From Mycobacterium intracellulare ATCC 13950 (lineage in GTDB: Bacteria > Actinomycetota > Actinomycetes > Mycobacteriales > Mycobacteriaceae): a stretch of 64,000 nt of DNA. Location: the NCBI RefSeq assembly GCF_000277125.1, contig NC_016946.1, positions 930,001 through 994,000 on the forward strand, written 5' to 3'. The notes below the pieces were generated by a model. That model made no database searches and was not told the origin of the DNA. It saw nothing but the letters and a program-made list of their open reading frames with translations. The position numbers were made by a program, and so were the translations under genes. Below are positions 1-9,247 of this stretch, one piece after another; positions within the stretch are counted from its first letter, which is position 1, and each line of letters starts with the position of its first letter.

Positions 1-492
1 GCCGGCGATGAACACGCCGATATAGGTGAGGAAAGCGACGAGCGCGCCGGCCAACAGGAGGTAGCGGCTGACCGGTCGGCGCTGCAGCAGCGCGATCACA
101 CCCGTCACCGTGGTGGCGCCGAACACCAGGGCGAGAAACGCCACCGCGATGCAGAACAGGCGATCGGTCCGCCACCAGCCGGCGATCAGATCGGTGGCCA
201 CCACCGACGTGGCCCATCCGCTGAGAATGCTGACCGCGCAGGCGGCGACAGCCGTGCGATCGCTGGGTTCCAGGGCCGGCACTCCGGCATAACCCGTCCG
301 TCCCGCACGCGGGCCGCCCCGGGACGTCGGGGTCGGTGGAACGAATTGACTAGTAGGGGAGTCCGGCGTGGTGGGGATCGGTCCGGTCGGCGCGCGGCGG
401 ATGATCCGCGTCCGTGAATCGCAGGGAGATGAGGGCTCCGCAGTGGGCTCGGACGGAGGCGGACCGGAAGGTTGTTCGTTCGGCGCGGTCAC
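1..492 (-). CDS. Putative integral membrane protein (3' end outside window)
   Basis: Reading the minus strand from a GTG at 490-492 gives 164 codons with no stop down to the window edge, so the C-terminus is missing. The first ~85 residues are rich in Pro, Ser and Thr and look cytoplasmic and disordered. Three hydrophobic helices follow, roughly residues 85-105, 112-136 and 142-162. I do not recognise the family. The start lies one base after the TGA of the M23 peptidase gene upstream, so the two are very probably co-transcribed and translationally linked, which suggests an envelope role. The function is unknown. The reading-frame evidence is the uninterrupted hydrophobic pattern and the tight spacing. 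Confidence 0.6.
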   Translation of the reverse strand, partial: MTAPNEQPSGPPPSEPTAEPSSPCDSRTRIIRRAPTGPIPTTPDSPTSQFVPPTPTSRGGPRAGRTGYAGVPALEPSDRTAVAACAVSILSGWATSVVATDLIAGWWRTDRLFCIAVAFLALVFGATTVTGVIALLQRRPVSRYLLLAGALVAFLTYIGVFIAG

Positions 493-493
493 C

Positions 494-1627
494 TCAACCA
501 GCGTAGTTGCCGACCATAAGGCCACGCTTAGCCAGCCACGGCACCGGATCGATCCGCTCGGTGCCGCCCTGCAGGACCTCGAAATGCAGGTGTGGGCCGG
601 TCGAATTGCCCCGGTTGCCCATGGTGGCGATTTGATCGCCGGCCATCACGCGCTCGCCGACGCTGACGAGGGCGGTGTTGATGTGACCGTAGAGCGTGAC
701 CGTGCCGTCGGCGTGCCGCAGCTTGACCAGCATCCCGTAGCCGCCGGCCGGTCCGGCTTCGATGACGACGCCGTCGGACACGGCCAGGATCGGCGTGCCG
801 ATCGAGTTGGCCAGGTCGATGCCGGCGTGCAGCACGCCCCAGCGGTAACCGAAGTTGGAGGTGAAGATGCCCTTGGTCGGCATCACGTAGAGCGGCTGCT
901 GCAAGCGCGCCTCGCGCTCGGCGCGGTCGTTGGCGAAGGCCACACCCCGGGCGAGTTCCTGGTTGTGCAGCGCCGCGGTGGCCGCGGGCTCCACCGCGAT
1001 CACCTGAGGGCCTCGGACGGTGTTGCTGCCCGACCCGCCGGTGAGCGCGGACGCGTTGGCGGTCAGCACCGCCTCGGTCTTGGGGGTGTCGGCGTGGCTG
1101 GTGGCCGTGTGGGCGGCTGCGGCGGCGGCGCCGGCGGCCATCGCCGAGATCAGCAGGCGACCGCGGGCCGCGCTGGTGGGTTGCTTGCGGTGCTGCCCTC
1201 CGCGGCGGGCGGCGCCGACGACGTCGGTGGCGCGCGCGCGATCGAGGCGGCGCTCGGTGTGGGGCTCGACGGGGACCCGCGGCAACACCTCGGTGGCGGG
1301 CGCGGCCAGCCACCGAGGCCTCAGGTCGTCGACCTCGTGGAGGTCGTCGAGCTCCGGCGCCAGCAGGACCTGCGCTTCGTTGTCGAACGTCGAGTCGTTG
1401 CTGAAGTCCAGGCCGGCGTGATCGCCGACGTCGTCATAGGAATCGCTGAAATCAAGGTCATCGAAGTCGAAGCCGTCGAGCGGAAGGATCTCCGTGACTT
1501 CGGTGCGATGGGGCTCCGCCGACCGGGCGCCTGCCGCGCGACTCACCCTCAAGATGCCTGTTGTTACGGCAGCGGGCGTGGCAAAACGGTGCTGGGGCAA
1601 CCTGAAATGTCCTCGTATCGTGACCAT
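494..1627 (-). CDS. M23 (LytM-type) peptidase, Rv0950c-like
   Basis: 377-residue predicted zinc metallopeptidase of the M23 family, which cleaves peptide cross-links in peptidoglycan. The N-terminal ~150 residues are acidic and low-complexity. One hydrophobic segment (about 157-173) should anchor or export the protein. The peptidase domain spans about 250-365 and keeps the expected zinc and catalytic residues: His267 and Asp271 in HAGID, His315 in YGH, and HLHFE at 346-350. The ATG at 1627 gives a longer N-terminus than I remember for the H37Rv protein (about 330 residues), so a later start is possible. It is divergent from sucC, with a CRP-type palindrome in the shared upstream region. The next gene starts one base after its stop. 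Confidence 0.88.
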   Translation of the reverse strand: MVTIRGHFRLPQHRFATPAAVTTGILRVSRAAGARSAEPHRTEVTEILPLDGFDFDDLDFSDSYDDVGDHAGLDFSNDSTFDNEAQVLLAPELDDLHEVDDLRPRWLAAPATEVLPRVPVEPHTERRLDRARATDVVGAARRGGQHRKQPTSAARGRLLISAMAAGAAAAAAHTATSHADTPKTEAVLTANASALTGGSGSNTVRGPQVIAVEPAATAALHNQELARGVAFANDRAEREARLQQPLYVMPTKGIFTSNFGYRWGVLHAGIDLANSIGTPILAVSDGVVIEAGPAGGYGMLVKLRHADGTVTLYGHINTALVSVGERVMAGDQIATMGNRGNSTGPHLHFEVLQGGTERIDPVPWLAKRGLMVGNYAG

Positions 1628-1702
1628 AACGTTATCTGGACCCTAGGAAGGTATCCGCTGACGCGCGGGACTGGCAACCTCGTCGCACAATCCGGCCGGA
1701 AT

Positions 1703-1718
1703 TGTGATTTGGATCACG
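1703..1718. promoter_or_regulatory. CRP-type (cAMP receptor protein) operator
   Basis: TGTGATTTGGATCACG matches the mycobacterial CRP consensus TGTGA-N6-TCACR at all defined positions. It lies in the 248-bp spacer between the divergent M23 gene (start 1627) and sucC (start 1876). A -10-like TACCTT on the minus strand (1653 to 1648) would put the site about 65-70 bp upstream of an M23 transcript start. A TACAGT at 1793-1798 could serve sucC. I recall that the orthologous spacer in M. tuberculosis is reported as CRP-bound, but this is memory, not a check. Confidence 0.7.
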
Positions 1719-1875
1719 CGGGCCGTCTATCCATGTCCCGTGAGCTGTGCCACATCGGCGGACGCGGCGGTCAAAGCCATTCCGAGGGTGGATACAGTTC
1801 GTCCGTGCGAGTTGCCGGATGCGGCACCGCCCACCAAGAGGCCTAAAAGTTGAGTCGAGCGAAGACAGAGAGTCC

Positions 1876-3039
1876 ATGGACCTTTTCGAGTATCAAGCAA
1901 AAGAATTGTTCGCCAAGCACAACGTACCGACTACGCCGGGACGCGTGACCGACACCGCCGAGGGCGCCCGCGAGATCGCCACCGAGATCGGCCGTCCGGT
2001 GATGGTCAAGGCGCAGGTGAAGGTCGGCGGGCGCGGCAAGGCCGGCGGCGTCAAGTACGCGGCGACGCCCGACGACGCCTACGAACACGCCAAGAACATC
2101 CTCGGTCTCGACATCAAGGGACACGTCGTCAAGAAGCTGCTGGTCGCCGAGGCCAGCGACATCGCCGAGGAGTACTACATCTCCTTCCTGCTGGACCGCG
2201 CCAACCGCACCTACCTGGCCATGTGCTCGGTCGAGGGCGGCATGGAAATCGAGGAGGTCGCCGCGACCAAGCCGGAGCGGCTGGCCAAGGTTCCGGTGGA
2301 CGCCGTCAAGGGTGTCGACCTGGCGACCGCGCGTTCCATCGCCGAGCAGGGCCACCTGCCCGCCGAGGTGCTGGACGCCGCCGCCGTCACCATCAACAAG
2401 CTGTGGGAGGTCTTCGTCGCCGAGGACGCCACGCTGGTCGAGGTCAACCCGCTGGTGCGCGACCCCAAAGACCAAATCCTGGCGCTGGACGGCAAGGTCA
2501 CCCTGGACGCCAACGCCGACTTCCGTCAGCCCGGCCACGCCGAGTTCGAGGACCGCGACGCCACGGACCCGCTGGAGCTCAAGGCCAAGGAGCACGACCT
2601 CAACTACGTCAAGCTGGACGGCTCGGTCGGCATCATCGGCAACGGTGCGGGCCTGGTGATGTCCACGCTGGACGTCGTCGCCTACGCGGGCGAGAAGCAC
2701 GGCGGGGTCAAGCCGGCCAACTTCCTGGACATCGGTGGTGGCGCGTCGGCCGAGGTGATGGCCGCCGGCCTGGACGTCATCCTGAACGACAAGCAGGTCA
2801 AGAGCGTCTTCGTGAACGTGTTCGGTGGCATCACCTCCTGCGACGCCGTCGCCAACGGGATCGTGACCGCGCTGAACATGCTCGGCGACGAGGCGAACAA
2901 GCCGCTCGTGGTCCGGCTCGACGGCAACAACGTCGACGAAGGCCGGCGCATCCTGGCCCAAGCCAACCACCCGCTGGTGATCCAGGCCGAGACCATGGAC
3001 GCCGGTGCCGACAAAGCCGCCGAGCTGGCGAACAAGTAA
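1876..3039 (+). CDS. sucC: Succinyl-CoA synthetase (ADP-forming) beta subunit
   Basis: 387 residues, the normal length of SucC. With SucD it converts succinyl-CoA, ADP and phosphate to succinate, CoA and ATP in the TCA cycle. The start [12 protein letters not shown] at ATG 1876 is the canonical N-terminus. An in-frame extension exists upstream but has no family support. The N-terminal ATP-grasp domain carries the Lys/Gly-rich [11 protein letters not shown] loop near residues 46-56, and the C-terminal CoA-ligase domain includes the [11 protein letters not shown] and DIGGGA motifs. sucD follows after 12 bases, so the two form one operon. The CRP-type site at 1703-1718 suggests cAMP-responsive expression. 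Confidence 0.97.
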   Translation: MDLFEYQAKELFAKHNVPTTPGRVTDTAEGAREIATEIGRPVMVKAQVKVGGRGKAGGVKYAATPDDAYEHAKNILGLDIKGHVVKKLLVAEASDIAEEYYISFLLDRANRTYLAMCSVEGGMEIEEVAATKPERLAKVPVDAVKGVDLATARSIAEQGHLPAEVLDAAAVTINKLWEVFVAEDATLVEVNPLVRDPKDQILALDGKVTLDANADFRQPGHAEFEDRDATDPLELKAKEHDLNYVKLDGSVGIIGNGAGLVMSTLDVVAYAGEKHGGVKPANFLDIGGGASAEVMAAGLDVILNDKQVKSVFVNVFGGITSCDAVANGIVTALNMLGDEANKPLVVRLDGNNVDEGRRILAQANHPLVIQAETMDAGADKAAELANK

Positions 3040-3051
3040 GGGACCCAAGCC

Positions 3052-3954
3052 ATGTCGATCTTTTTGAACAAAGACTCCAAGGTCATCGTCCAGGGCATCA
3101 CCGGTGGCGAGGGCACCAAGCACACCGCGCTGATGATGAAGGCCGGCACCCAGGTTGTGGGCGGCGTGAACGCCCGCAAGGCCGGCACCACCGTCTCGCA
3201 CGTGGACCCCGTCGGCAGGGACGTCGAGCTGCCGGTGTTCGGCACCGTCGCCGAAGCGATGAAGGAGACTGGCGCCAACGTGTCGGTCGTCTTCGTCCCG
3301 CCGAAATTCGCCAAGGACGCGATCATCGAGGCCATCGACGCCGAGATCCCGCTGCTGGTCGTCATCACCGAGGGAATTCCGGTGCAGGACAGCGCCTATG
3401 CGTGGGCTTACAACGTCGACAAGGGGCAGAAGACCCGCATCATCGGGCCGAACTGCCCCGGCATCATCACCCCGGGCGAGGCGCTGGCCGGCATCACCCC
3501 CGCCAACATCAGCGGCCCCGGTCCGGTCGGCCTGGTGTCCAAGTCGGGCACCCTGACCTACCAGATGATGTACGAGCTGCGCGATTTCGGCTTCTCCACC
3601 TCGATCGGCATCGGTGGTGACCCGGTGATCGGCACCACGCACATCGACGCCATCGAGGCGTTCGAGAAGGACCCCGACACCAAGGTCATCGTGATGATCG
3701 GCGAGATCGGCGGCGACGCCGAGGAGCGCGCCGCCGACTACATCAAGGCGAACGTGTCCAAGCCGGTCGTCGGCTACGTCGCGGGATTCACTGCGCCGGA
3801 AGGCAAGACGATGGGCCACGCGGGCGCCATCGTGTCCGGCTCGTCGGGCACCGCGGCCGCCAAGAAGGAAGCGCTGGAGGCCGCGGGTGTCAAGGTCGGC
3901 AAGACCCCGTCGGAGACCGCGGCGCTCGCCCGGGAGATCCTGCAGAACCTGTAG
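3052..3954 (+). CDS. sucD: Succinyl-CoA synthetase (ADP-forming) alpha subunit
   Basis: 300 residues, full length. It holds the CoA-binding Rossmann domain (N-terminal [10 protein letters not shown] loop) and the phosphohistidine of the catalytic cycle, His256 in [10 protein letters not shown]. The GPNCPGII signature lies near residue 132-139. The ATG at 3052 is preceded by a GGGACC stretch in the 12-base gap after sucC. A GC-rich hairpin at 3983-4006 follows its stop and probably ends the sucCD transcript. Confidence 0.97.
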   Translation: MSIFLNKDSKVIVQGITGGEGTKHTALMMKAGTQVVGGVNARKAGTTVSHVDPVGRDVELPVFGTVAEAMKETGANVSVVFVPPKFAKDAIIEAIDAEIPLLVVITEGIPVQDSAYAWAYNVDKGQKTRIIGPNCPGIITPGEALAGITPANISGPGPVGLVSKSGTLTYQMMYELRDFGFSTSIGIGGDPVIGTTHIDAIEAFEKDPDTKVIVMIGEIGGDAEERAADYIKANVSKPVVGYVAGFTAPEGKTMGHAGAIVSGSSGTAAAKKEALEAAGVKVGKTPSETAALAREILQNL

Positions 3955-3982
3955 GGGGCCGTGCCCGGCCGATGCCGCGAGG

Positions 3983-4006
3983 GGGCCCCGGATTTGGCCG
4001 GGGCCC
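3983..4006 (+). terminator. Hairpin terminator after sucD
   Basis: Perfect 9-bp stem GGGCCCCGG / CCGGGGCCC with a 6-nt loop, 29 bases after the sucD stop and 24 bases before the next start. It has no U-tract, as is usual for mycobacterial intrinsic terminators. Confidence 0.55.
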
Positions 4007-4029
4007 GGCACACGGTAGATAGTGGGTCT

Positions 4030-5556
4030 ATGAATCTCGACCCGAACACGCCCGTCATCGTCGGCGTGGGGCAGTTCACCGAGCGCATCGAGGACTCCGG
4101 CTACCGCGGGATGTCGTCGGTGGAGTTGGCGACGGCGGCGGCGCAGGCCGCGCTGCATGACACCGGGGCCGACGTCACCGCCGTCGCCGCGGCCATCGAC
4201 ACCGTCGCCGCCCTCCGGCAGTTCGAGATCTCCGGGCGCACCCCCGCGCCGATGGGCAAGTCCAACAACTACCCGCGGTCGGTGGCCCAGCGCATCGGCG
4301 CCGCGCCGGCCCGCGCGATCCTCGAGCCCATCGGCGGCCAGGGCCCCCAGCATCTGGTCACCGAGTTCGCCGGTGTCATCGCCTCGGGGGAGGCGCAGGT
4401 CGTGATGATCTTCGGCTCCGAAAACACGTCCAGCATCCGGTATTTCGCCGACCGGGATAAGCCGGATCATTCCGACACGGTCGAGGGTTCCCTCGAGGAC
4501 CGCGGGTTCGGATACGACGGCCTGTTCGACGACTACACCGTCGCGCATGGGCTGATCGGAGCGCCGGCCCAGTACGGACTGCTGGAGAACGCGCGCCGCG
4601 CCCGGCTGGGCTTGAGCGTCGCCGACTACCGGCGCGAAATGGGCGAGCTGTTCGCCCCGTTCACCAAGGTGGCGGCGAAGAACCCGTTCGCGTCCTCCCC
4701 GGTGGAGCGCAGCGTCGACGAGCTGATCACCGTCACCGAGTCCAACCGGATGATCTGCGATCCCTACCCGCGGCTGCTGGTGGCCCGCGATCAGGTCAAT
4801 CAGGGCGCCGCCGCGCTGCTGATGTCGGTGGCCGCCGCCCGCCGGCTCGGCGTGCCCGAGGAGCGCTGGGTGTTCCTGCACGGCCACGCCGACATGGTGG
4901 ACCAGCCACTGCTGGACCGCCTCGACCTGACCTACAACTCGGCCTCGGTGCTGGCGGTCCAGGAAGCGCTCGCCGTGGCCGGGGTCGGCATCGACGACGT
5001 CTCGACCTTCGACCTCTACAGCTGCTTCCCGGTGCCGGTGTTCAACTTCTGCGACGGGACTCAGCTGGCCACCGACGATCCGCGGGGGCTCACACTCACC
5101 GGCGGCCTGCCGTACTTCGGCGGACCGGGCAACAACTACTCACTGCACGGCATCGCCGAAACGGTCAGCGAAATGCGGGATCTTCCAGGGCAATTCGGCC
5201 TGGTCGCCGCCAACGGCGGGATCATGAGCAAGTACTCCGTCGGGGTGTACTCGACCACGCCGGTGAATTGGAAGCCCGACAACAGCGCCGCACTGCGCGC
5301 CGAGGTCGCGGCCCGCCCCAAGATGGCGGTGACCATCAAGGCCGACGGTCGCGCGACCATCGAGACCTACACCGTGCGCTACGACTGGCCGGTGCGCACC
5401 GGCCTCATCATCGGCCGCCTCGACGACGACGGCAGCCGCTTCCTGGCCCTGAGCGAGGACCCCGATCTGGTCGGGTTACTCAGCGACGGCGAGCCGCTGG
5501 GGGCTTCGATCGTGGTCCGGTCGACGGATAAGGACAACCGGGCCACGCTGGCCTGA
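4030..5556 (+). CDS. Thiolase-like protein (TLP1-type, catalytic cysteines absent)
   Basis: 508 residues from ATG 4030. The first ~380 residues have a thiolase fold: VIVGVGQFTER at the N-terminus, GEAQVVMIFGSENT as the conserved AGGxExMS-like segment, and GGLPYFGGPGNNYSLHG where thiolases have GGxxxxGHPxGxSG. The last ~110 residues form an extra C-terminal domain, as in the trypanosomatid/bacterial thiolase-like protein 1 group. Both usual catalytic cysteines look replaced. The nucleophile region is LEPIGGQGPQHL (98-109), and the C-terminal CxG motif reads ANGGIMSK. A classical acetyl-CoA acetyltransferase reaction is therefore unlikely; a CoA- or lipid-binding role is possible. I do not remember this gene beside sucCD in H37Rv. 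An in-frame extension back to 3961 would run through the terminator and is rejected. Confidence 0.8.
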   Translation: MNLDPNTPVIVGVGQFTERIEDSGYRGMSSVELATAAAQAALHDTGADVTAVAAAIDTVAALRQFEISGRTPAPMGKSNNYPRSVAQRIGAAPARAILEPIGGQGPQHLVTEFAGVIASGEAQVVMIFGSENTSSIRYFADRDKPDHSDTVEGSLEDRGFGYDGLFDDYTVAHGLIGAPAQYGLLENARRARLGLSVADYRREMGELFAPFTKVAAKNPFASSPVERSVDELITVTESNRMICDPYPRLLVARDQVNQGAAALLMSVAAARRLGVPEERWVFLHGHADMVDQPLLDRLDLTYNSASVLAVQEALAVAGVGIDDVSTFDLYSCFPVPVFNFCDGTQLATDDPRGLTLTGGLPYFGGPGNNYSLHGIAETVSEMRDLPGQFGLVAANGGIMSKYSVGVYSTTPVNWKPDNSAALRAEVAARPKMAVTIKADGRATIETYTVRYDWPVRTGLIIGRLDDDGSRFLALSEDPDLVGLLSDGEPLGASIVVRSTDKDNRATLA

Positions 5557-5562
5557 CCGCAC

Positions 5563-6411
5563 CTACACGAGAGCCGCTAGTTTGCCGGCGAGCCGTTCGA
5601 CGTAGGCGGCGACCTCGGCCTCGGGCTTGTCCGGCAGCCCGAACAGGACCTCGGTCACGCCCAGCTCGCTCCACTTGGCGAGCTTTTCGGGGACGGGCTT
5701 GAAGTCCAGTGCCACGATCTGCGGGGCGCCGTCGCGGCCCGCGGCCGCCCAGGTGTCCTGTAGCAGCCTGACCGGTTCGTCGATGTCGAAGTCGCGTGGA
5801 GTGGTGATCCAGCCGTCGGCGCTGCGCGCGATCCACTTGAAGTTCTTTTCGGTGCCAGCGGCGCCCACCAGCACCGGGATGTGCGGCTGCACCGGCTTGG
5901 GCCAGGCCCAGCTGGGCCCGAACTTGACGAATTCGCCGTCGTAGGAGGCTTCCTCCTCGGTCCACAGCGCCCGCATCGCTTCGAGGTACTCGCGCAGCAT
6001 GGTGCGCCGGCGCCCGGGCGGCACGTTGTGGTCGGCGAGTTCGTCGGTGTTCCAACCGAATCCGACGCCGAGGCTGACCCGTCCGCCGGAGAGATGGTCA
6101 AGGGTGGCAATGCTTTTCGCCAGCGTGATCGGGTCGTGTTCGACCGGCAGCGCCACCGCGGTCGACAGTCGCACCCGCGACGTGACGGCACAGGCGGCGC
6201 CCAGGCTCACCCATGGGTCCAGCGTGCGCATGTAGCGGTCGTCGGGCAGCGACGCGTCGCCGGTCGTCGGGTGCGCGGCCTCTCGCTTGATCGGGATATG
6301 AGTGTGTTCTGGCACGTAGAAGGTTTGAAAGCCGTGGTCATCGGCAAGCTTCGCGGCCGTCGCCGGAGAGATGCCGCGGTCGCTGGTAAAAAGCACAAGC
6401 CCGTAATCCAT
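5563..6411 (-). CDS. LLM-class F420-dependent oxidoreductase, Rv0953c-like
   Basis: 282-residue luciferase-like (TIM-barrel) flavin/F420 oxidoreductase. Family features are the FQTFYVPEHTH strand near residues 28-38, the SRVRLSTAV segment, and SGGRVSLGVGFGW with its cofactor-phosphate loop. The substrate is unknown. The ATG at 6411 gives the common MDYGLVLF start with no strong ribosome site, so the mRNA may be nearly leaderless. A perfect TnnAACnnGTTnnA palindrome (6421-6434) lies 10 bases upstream, which suggests KstR repression and a link to sterol catabolism. It converges on the thiolase-like gene with a 6-bp gap. Confidence 0.9.
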   Translation of the reverse strand: MDYGLVLFTSDRGISPATAAKLADDHGFQTFYVPEHTHIPIKREAAHPTTGDASLPDDRYMRTLDPWVSLGAACAVTSRVRLSTAVALPVEHDPITLAKSIATLDHLSGGRVSLGVGFGWNTDELADHNVPPGRRRTMLREYLEAMRALWTEEEASYDGEFVKFGPSWAWPKPVQPHIPVLVGAAGTEKNFKWIARSADGWITTPRDFDIDEPVRLLQDTWAAAGRDGAPQIVALDFKPVPEKLAKWSELGVTEVLFGLPDKPEAEVAAYVERLAGKLAALV

Positions 6412-6420
6412 GCAGAGAAT

Positions 6421-6434
6421 TAGAACGTGTTCTA
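6421..6434. promoter_or_regulatory. KstR-type operator
   Basis: TAGAACGTGTTCTA has perfect 6-bp inverted arms and fits the KstR consensus TnnAACnnGTTnnA exactly. It sits 10-23 bases upstream of the ATG of the minus-strand luciferase-like oxidoreductase, where bound repressor would cover the promoter. It could also affect the divergent membrane-protein gene at 6654. KstR represses cholesterol-catabolism genes and is released by a cholesterol-derived CoA thioester. Confidence 0.75.
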
Positions 6435-6653
6435 CCTGTGCTGAGCAAGCTCTGGTGATACGGACCGTCTCGCCGGAGGGCCGCCGGGGGCCTCGCCGTC
6501 CAAGACAGTGGCGGCGCCACCGGTTCCCGCACGTGCGCTAGCGTGGGTGATCGACCGCGTCGCAATGCGGTGACGCGCCTGCAAGCACAGCGTCGCATCG
6601 CCACCGCGGCGCCCGCTCGGCACTTAAAGGCACTGGTAGCAACAGGAGGAGCA

Positions 6654-7550
6654 ATGACCTACTCTCCCGGTAGCCCCGGATACCCACCGCCGCAGTCCGG
6701 CGGCACGTATGCAGGCGCCACACCCTCGTTCGCCAAAGAAGACGACGGCAAGAGCAAGCTGCCGCTGTATCTGAACATTGCGGTGGTGGTGCTCGGCTTG
6801 GTGGCTTACCTCCTGAACTTCGGGCCCACGTTCACCATCAGCGCCGACCTCGGGCCGGGCATCGGTGGCCGCGCCGGCGATGCCGGTACCGCGGTCGTGG
6901 TTGCCCTGCTGGCCGCGCTGCTCGCCGGCCTGAGCCTGCTCCCGAAAGCCAAGAGCTACGTGGGCGTTGTCGCGGTCATCGCGGTGCTGGGAGCGCTGCT
7001 GGCTATCACCGAGACGATCAACCTGCCCGCCGGTTTCGCCATCGGCTGGGCGATGTGGCCCCTGGTGGCGGCCATCGTGCTGCAGGCGATCGCCGCGGTC
7101 GTCGTCGTGTTGCTGGACTCCGGCGTGATCACGGCGCCGACGCCGCGCCCCAAGTACGACCCCTACTCGCAGTACGGCCAGTACGGGCAATACGGGCAGT
7201 ACGGCCAGCAGCCCTACTACGGTCAGCCGGGCGGCCAGCAGCACGGCGGCCAGCAGGGATACGGATCGCAATACGGCGGTTATGGCGCCAGCGGTGCGCC
7301 GACCCAGGGCGGCGCACCGACCGGCGGTTTCGGCGCCCAGCCTTCGCCGCAGTCGGGCTCGCAGCCGTCCGCGCAGCACCAGGGCTCGTCGACGCCCCCC
7401 ACCGGCTTCCCCAGCTTCAGCCCGCCGCCGAACGTCGGCGGCGGATCGGACGCCGGTTCACCCACCAACTACTCCGAGCAATCCGGCGGTCAATCCTTCG
7501 GCCAGGAGCAGCAGTCGCCGTCCTCACCGTCTGGCCCAGCGCCCGCTTAA
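6654..7550 (+). CDS. Membrane protein of the division complex, Rv0954-like
   Basis: 298 residues from ATG 6654, directly behind a strong AGGAGGA ribosome site (6644-6650). This decides the start over an in-frame extension to 6543. A short Pro/Gly-rich N-terminus is followed by four hydrophobic helices (about residues 38-58, 78-98, 103-122, 128-150). A long Gln/Tyr/Gly/Pro/Ser-rich cytoplasmic tail has four QYG repeats and ends in [16 protein letters not shown] low complexity. The sequence matches my memory of Rv0954, reported as a member of the mycobacterial cell-division complex. The DUF6350 gene follows after 38 bases and may be in the same operon. Confidence 0.85.
   Translation: MTYSPGSPGYPPPQSGGTYAGATPSFAKEDDGKSKLPLYLNIAVVVLGLVAYLLNFGPTFTISADLGPGIGGRAGDAGTAVVVALLAALLAGLSLLPKAKSYVGVVAVIAVLGALLAITETINLPAGFAIGWAMWPLVAAIVLQAIAAVVVVLLDSGVITAPTPRPKYDPYSQYGQYGQYGQYGQQPYYGQPGGQQHGGQQGYGSQYGGYGASGAPTQGGAPTGGFGAQPSPQSGSQPSAQHQGSSTPPTGFPSFSPPPNVGGGSDAGSPTNYSEQSGGQSFGQEQQSPSSPSGPAPA
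7170..7205 (+). repeat. 9-bp tandem repeat (4 copies, QYG)
   Basis: Four copies of a 9-bp unit reading CAG-TAC-GGN, with one CAA variant, encode Gln-Tyr-Gly repeats in the tail of the Rv0954-like protein. The copy number could vary between strains without shifting the frame. Confidence 0.8.
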
Positions 7551-7588
7551 CCGTGCGCTGTCGCGCCTAGTCGGGGACGTGCCCAAGA

Positions 7589-9082
7589 GTGACACGGCTA
7601 GAGGACAACCGGGCAGCGGGCGCTCGCCAGGCGCGTGACCTCGTCAGGGTCGCGTTCGCCCCGGCCGTGGTGGCGTTGGTCATCATCGCCGCGGTCACGC
7701 TCATCCAACTGCTGATCGCCAACAGCGACATGACCGGCGCCCTGGGTGCCATCGCCAGCATGTGGCTCGGCGTGCACCAGGTGCCGATCTCCATCGGTGG
7801 CCGCGAACTCGGTGTGATGCCGCTGCTGCCGGTGCTGCTCATGGTCTGGGCCACCGCGCGCAGCACGGCGCGGGCCACCTCGCCGCACTCGTCGTGGCTG
7901 GTCGTTCGCTGGGTGGTGGCGTCGGCGCTGGGCGGACCCTTGCTGATGACGGCCATCGCCCTCGCCGTCATCCACGACGCGTCGTCGGTGATCACCGAGC
8001 TGCAAACCCCGAGCGCGCTGCGGGCGTTCCTCAGCGTGCTCGTGGTCCACGCAGCCGGCGCGGGAATCGGGGTGTGGTCCCGGGTCGGGCCACGCGTGCT
8101 GGCGGTGTCGTCGTTGCCCTATTGGCTGGGCGATTCGCTGCGCGCCGCGTCCGCCGGCCTGCTGGCGTTGCTCGGGCTCTCCGGGTTCGTGACGGCCGGG
8201 TCGCTCGTCGTGCACTGGGCGACCATGCAGGAGCTCTACGGCATCACCGATTCGATCTTCGGCGAGTTCAGCCTCACCCTGCTGTCAATGCTGTACGCGC
8301 CCAACGTGATTGTGGGCACCGCGGCGGTCGCCGTCGGCTCCAGCGCCCACATCGGTTTCGCGACGTTCAGCTCGTTCACCGTGTTCGGTGGCGATATTCC
8401 GGCCTTGCCGGTGTTGGCGGCGGTGCCCAGGCCGCCGCTGGGGCCGGTATGGGTTGCGCTGCTCATCATCGGTGCGTCGTCGGGCGTGGCGGTGGGACAG
8501 CAGTGCGCCCGGCGTGCGCTGCCGCCGGCCGCGGCGATGGTCAAGCTGTTGGTCGCCTCGGCCGCCGGGGCTTTGGTGATGTCGCTGCTCGCGTACGCCG
8601 GGAGCGGCCAGCTGGGTAACTTCGGCCATGTCGGCGTCGACCAGGGCGCGTTGCTGCTCGGTGTCTTCTTCTGGTTCACGGTGATCGGCGGGATCACCGT
8701 GGTGCTGAGTGGGGGGATCAGGCCCCGACCCAGGCGGTTGCGGGCCAAACCCGCGTCCGCCGCACCGGCCGAAGAGCCGGCCGATTTCACCGATGTTTTC
8801 GACGATCGGGTGGCGGAGGAGGACGTCTTCGAGGGTCCCGCGGATGAGCCGGGGGAGGGTGAGCCGGGGACTCCGGCGGTGGAGGGCGATGCCGGGGAAG
8901 GCGAGCCGGGGTCTCGTGTGGCGCAGGGCGATGCCGCGGAGCGCGAGCCGGGGTCTCGTGTGGCGCAGGGCGATGCCGCGGAGGGCGAGCCGGTGTCTCC
9001 CGCCGCGGAGGGCGAGGCGGGGTCTCCCGCAGCGGAGGGCGAGCCGGGACCTACCGCTGCCGAACGCGATCCGGAGCAATAG
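7589..9082 (+). CDS. DUF6350 polytopic membrane protein, Rv0955-like
   Basis: 497 residues from GTG 7589 ([18 protein letters not shown]), matching the start of the H37Rv homologue after a few residues. About ten hydrophobic helices fill residues 20-375, as in the DUF6350 family of actinobacterial membrane proteins of unknown function. The C-terminal ~110 residues are soluble, acidic and repetitive (units of [14 protein letters not shown], two nearly perfect 42-bp copies plus degenerate ones). The tail is variable by nature. The stop codon TAG is followed after 3 bases by a perfect 23-bp inverted repeat that probably ends the transcript. The next gene, purN, has its own promoter signal. Confidence 0.87.
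   Translation: MTRLEDNRAAGARQARDLVRVAFAPAVVALVIIAAVTLIQLLIANSDMTGALGAIASMWLGVHQVPISIGGRELGVMPLLPVLLMVWATARSTARATSPHSSWLVVRWVVASALGGPLLMTAIALAVIHDASSVITELQTPSALRAFLSVLVVHAAGAGIGVWSRVGPRVLAVSSLPYWLGDSLRAASAGLLALLGLSGFVTAGSLVVHWATMQELYGITDSIFGEFSLTLLSMLYAPNVIVGTAAVAVGSSAHIGFATFSSFTVFGGDIPALPVLAAVPRPPLGPVWVALLIIGASSGVAVGQQCARRALPPAAAMVKLLVASAAGALVMSLLAYAGSGQLGNFGHVGVDQGALLLGVFFWFTVIGGITVVLSGGIRPRPRRLRAKPASAAPAEEPADFTDVFDDRVAEEDVFEGPADEPGEGEPGTPAVEGDAGEGEPGSRVAQGDAAEREPGSRVAQGDAAEGEPVSPAAEGEAGSPAAEGEPGPTAAERDPEQ
8901..8984 (+). repeat. 42-bp coding tandem repeat in DUF6350 tail
   Basis: Two adjacent 42-bp units (8901-8942, 8943-8984) differ at one base and encode the same 14-residue block. Degenerate shorter relatives (GEPG, GSPAAE) extend on both sides from about 8859 to 9060. 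The unit keeps the reading frame, so length variation between strains would be tolerated. Confidence 0.85.
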
Positions 9083-9085
9083 GTA

Positions 9086-9161
9086 AATTGCCCACCTCCG
9101 AGCGACAAGCCCGGTGGGAAATCGCGGGCGTCGGGCGGTTGTCGCTCGGAGGTGGGCAATT
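9086..9161. repeat. Perfect 23-bp inverted repeat (terminator-like or MITE-like)
   Basis: The left arm 9086-9108 (begins AATTGCCCACCTCC) is the exact reverse complement of the right arm 9139-9161 (ends GGAGGTGGGCAATT). The 30-nt spacer contains a further GCCCG/CGGGC pairing. It starts 3 bases after the DUF6350 stop codon and ends 100 bases before the purN start. As RNA it would form a very stable stem, so it may terminate or protect the upstream transcript. Arm length and perfection also fit a small non-autonomous mobile or palindromic repeat. No target-site duplication is obvious. Confidence 0.85.
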
Positions 9162-9247
9162 GCCCTATTGGCCAGCTTGATCGTCAAACGCATGCCGCCG
9201 CCGTCTGCTCCTCAGCGCGCCCGTAAGGGCGCGCATCGTCGCCCGAC

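Noticed and set aside
368..1846. 492-codon plus-strand frame over the M23 peptidase
   Set aside because: The minus strand encodes all M23 zinc ligands in order. The plus-strand product is Gly/Arg/Val-rich with no domain.
1843..4887. 1014-codon open frame on the minus strand opposite sucC and sucD
   Set aside because: It is antisense to two highly conserved genes. Its product is Gly/Val/Asp/His/Arg-rich with no domain, typical of the complementary frame of GC-rich genes.
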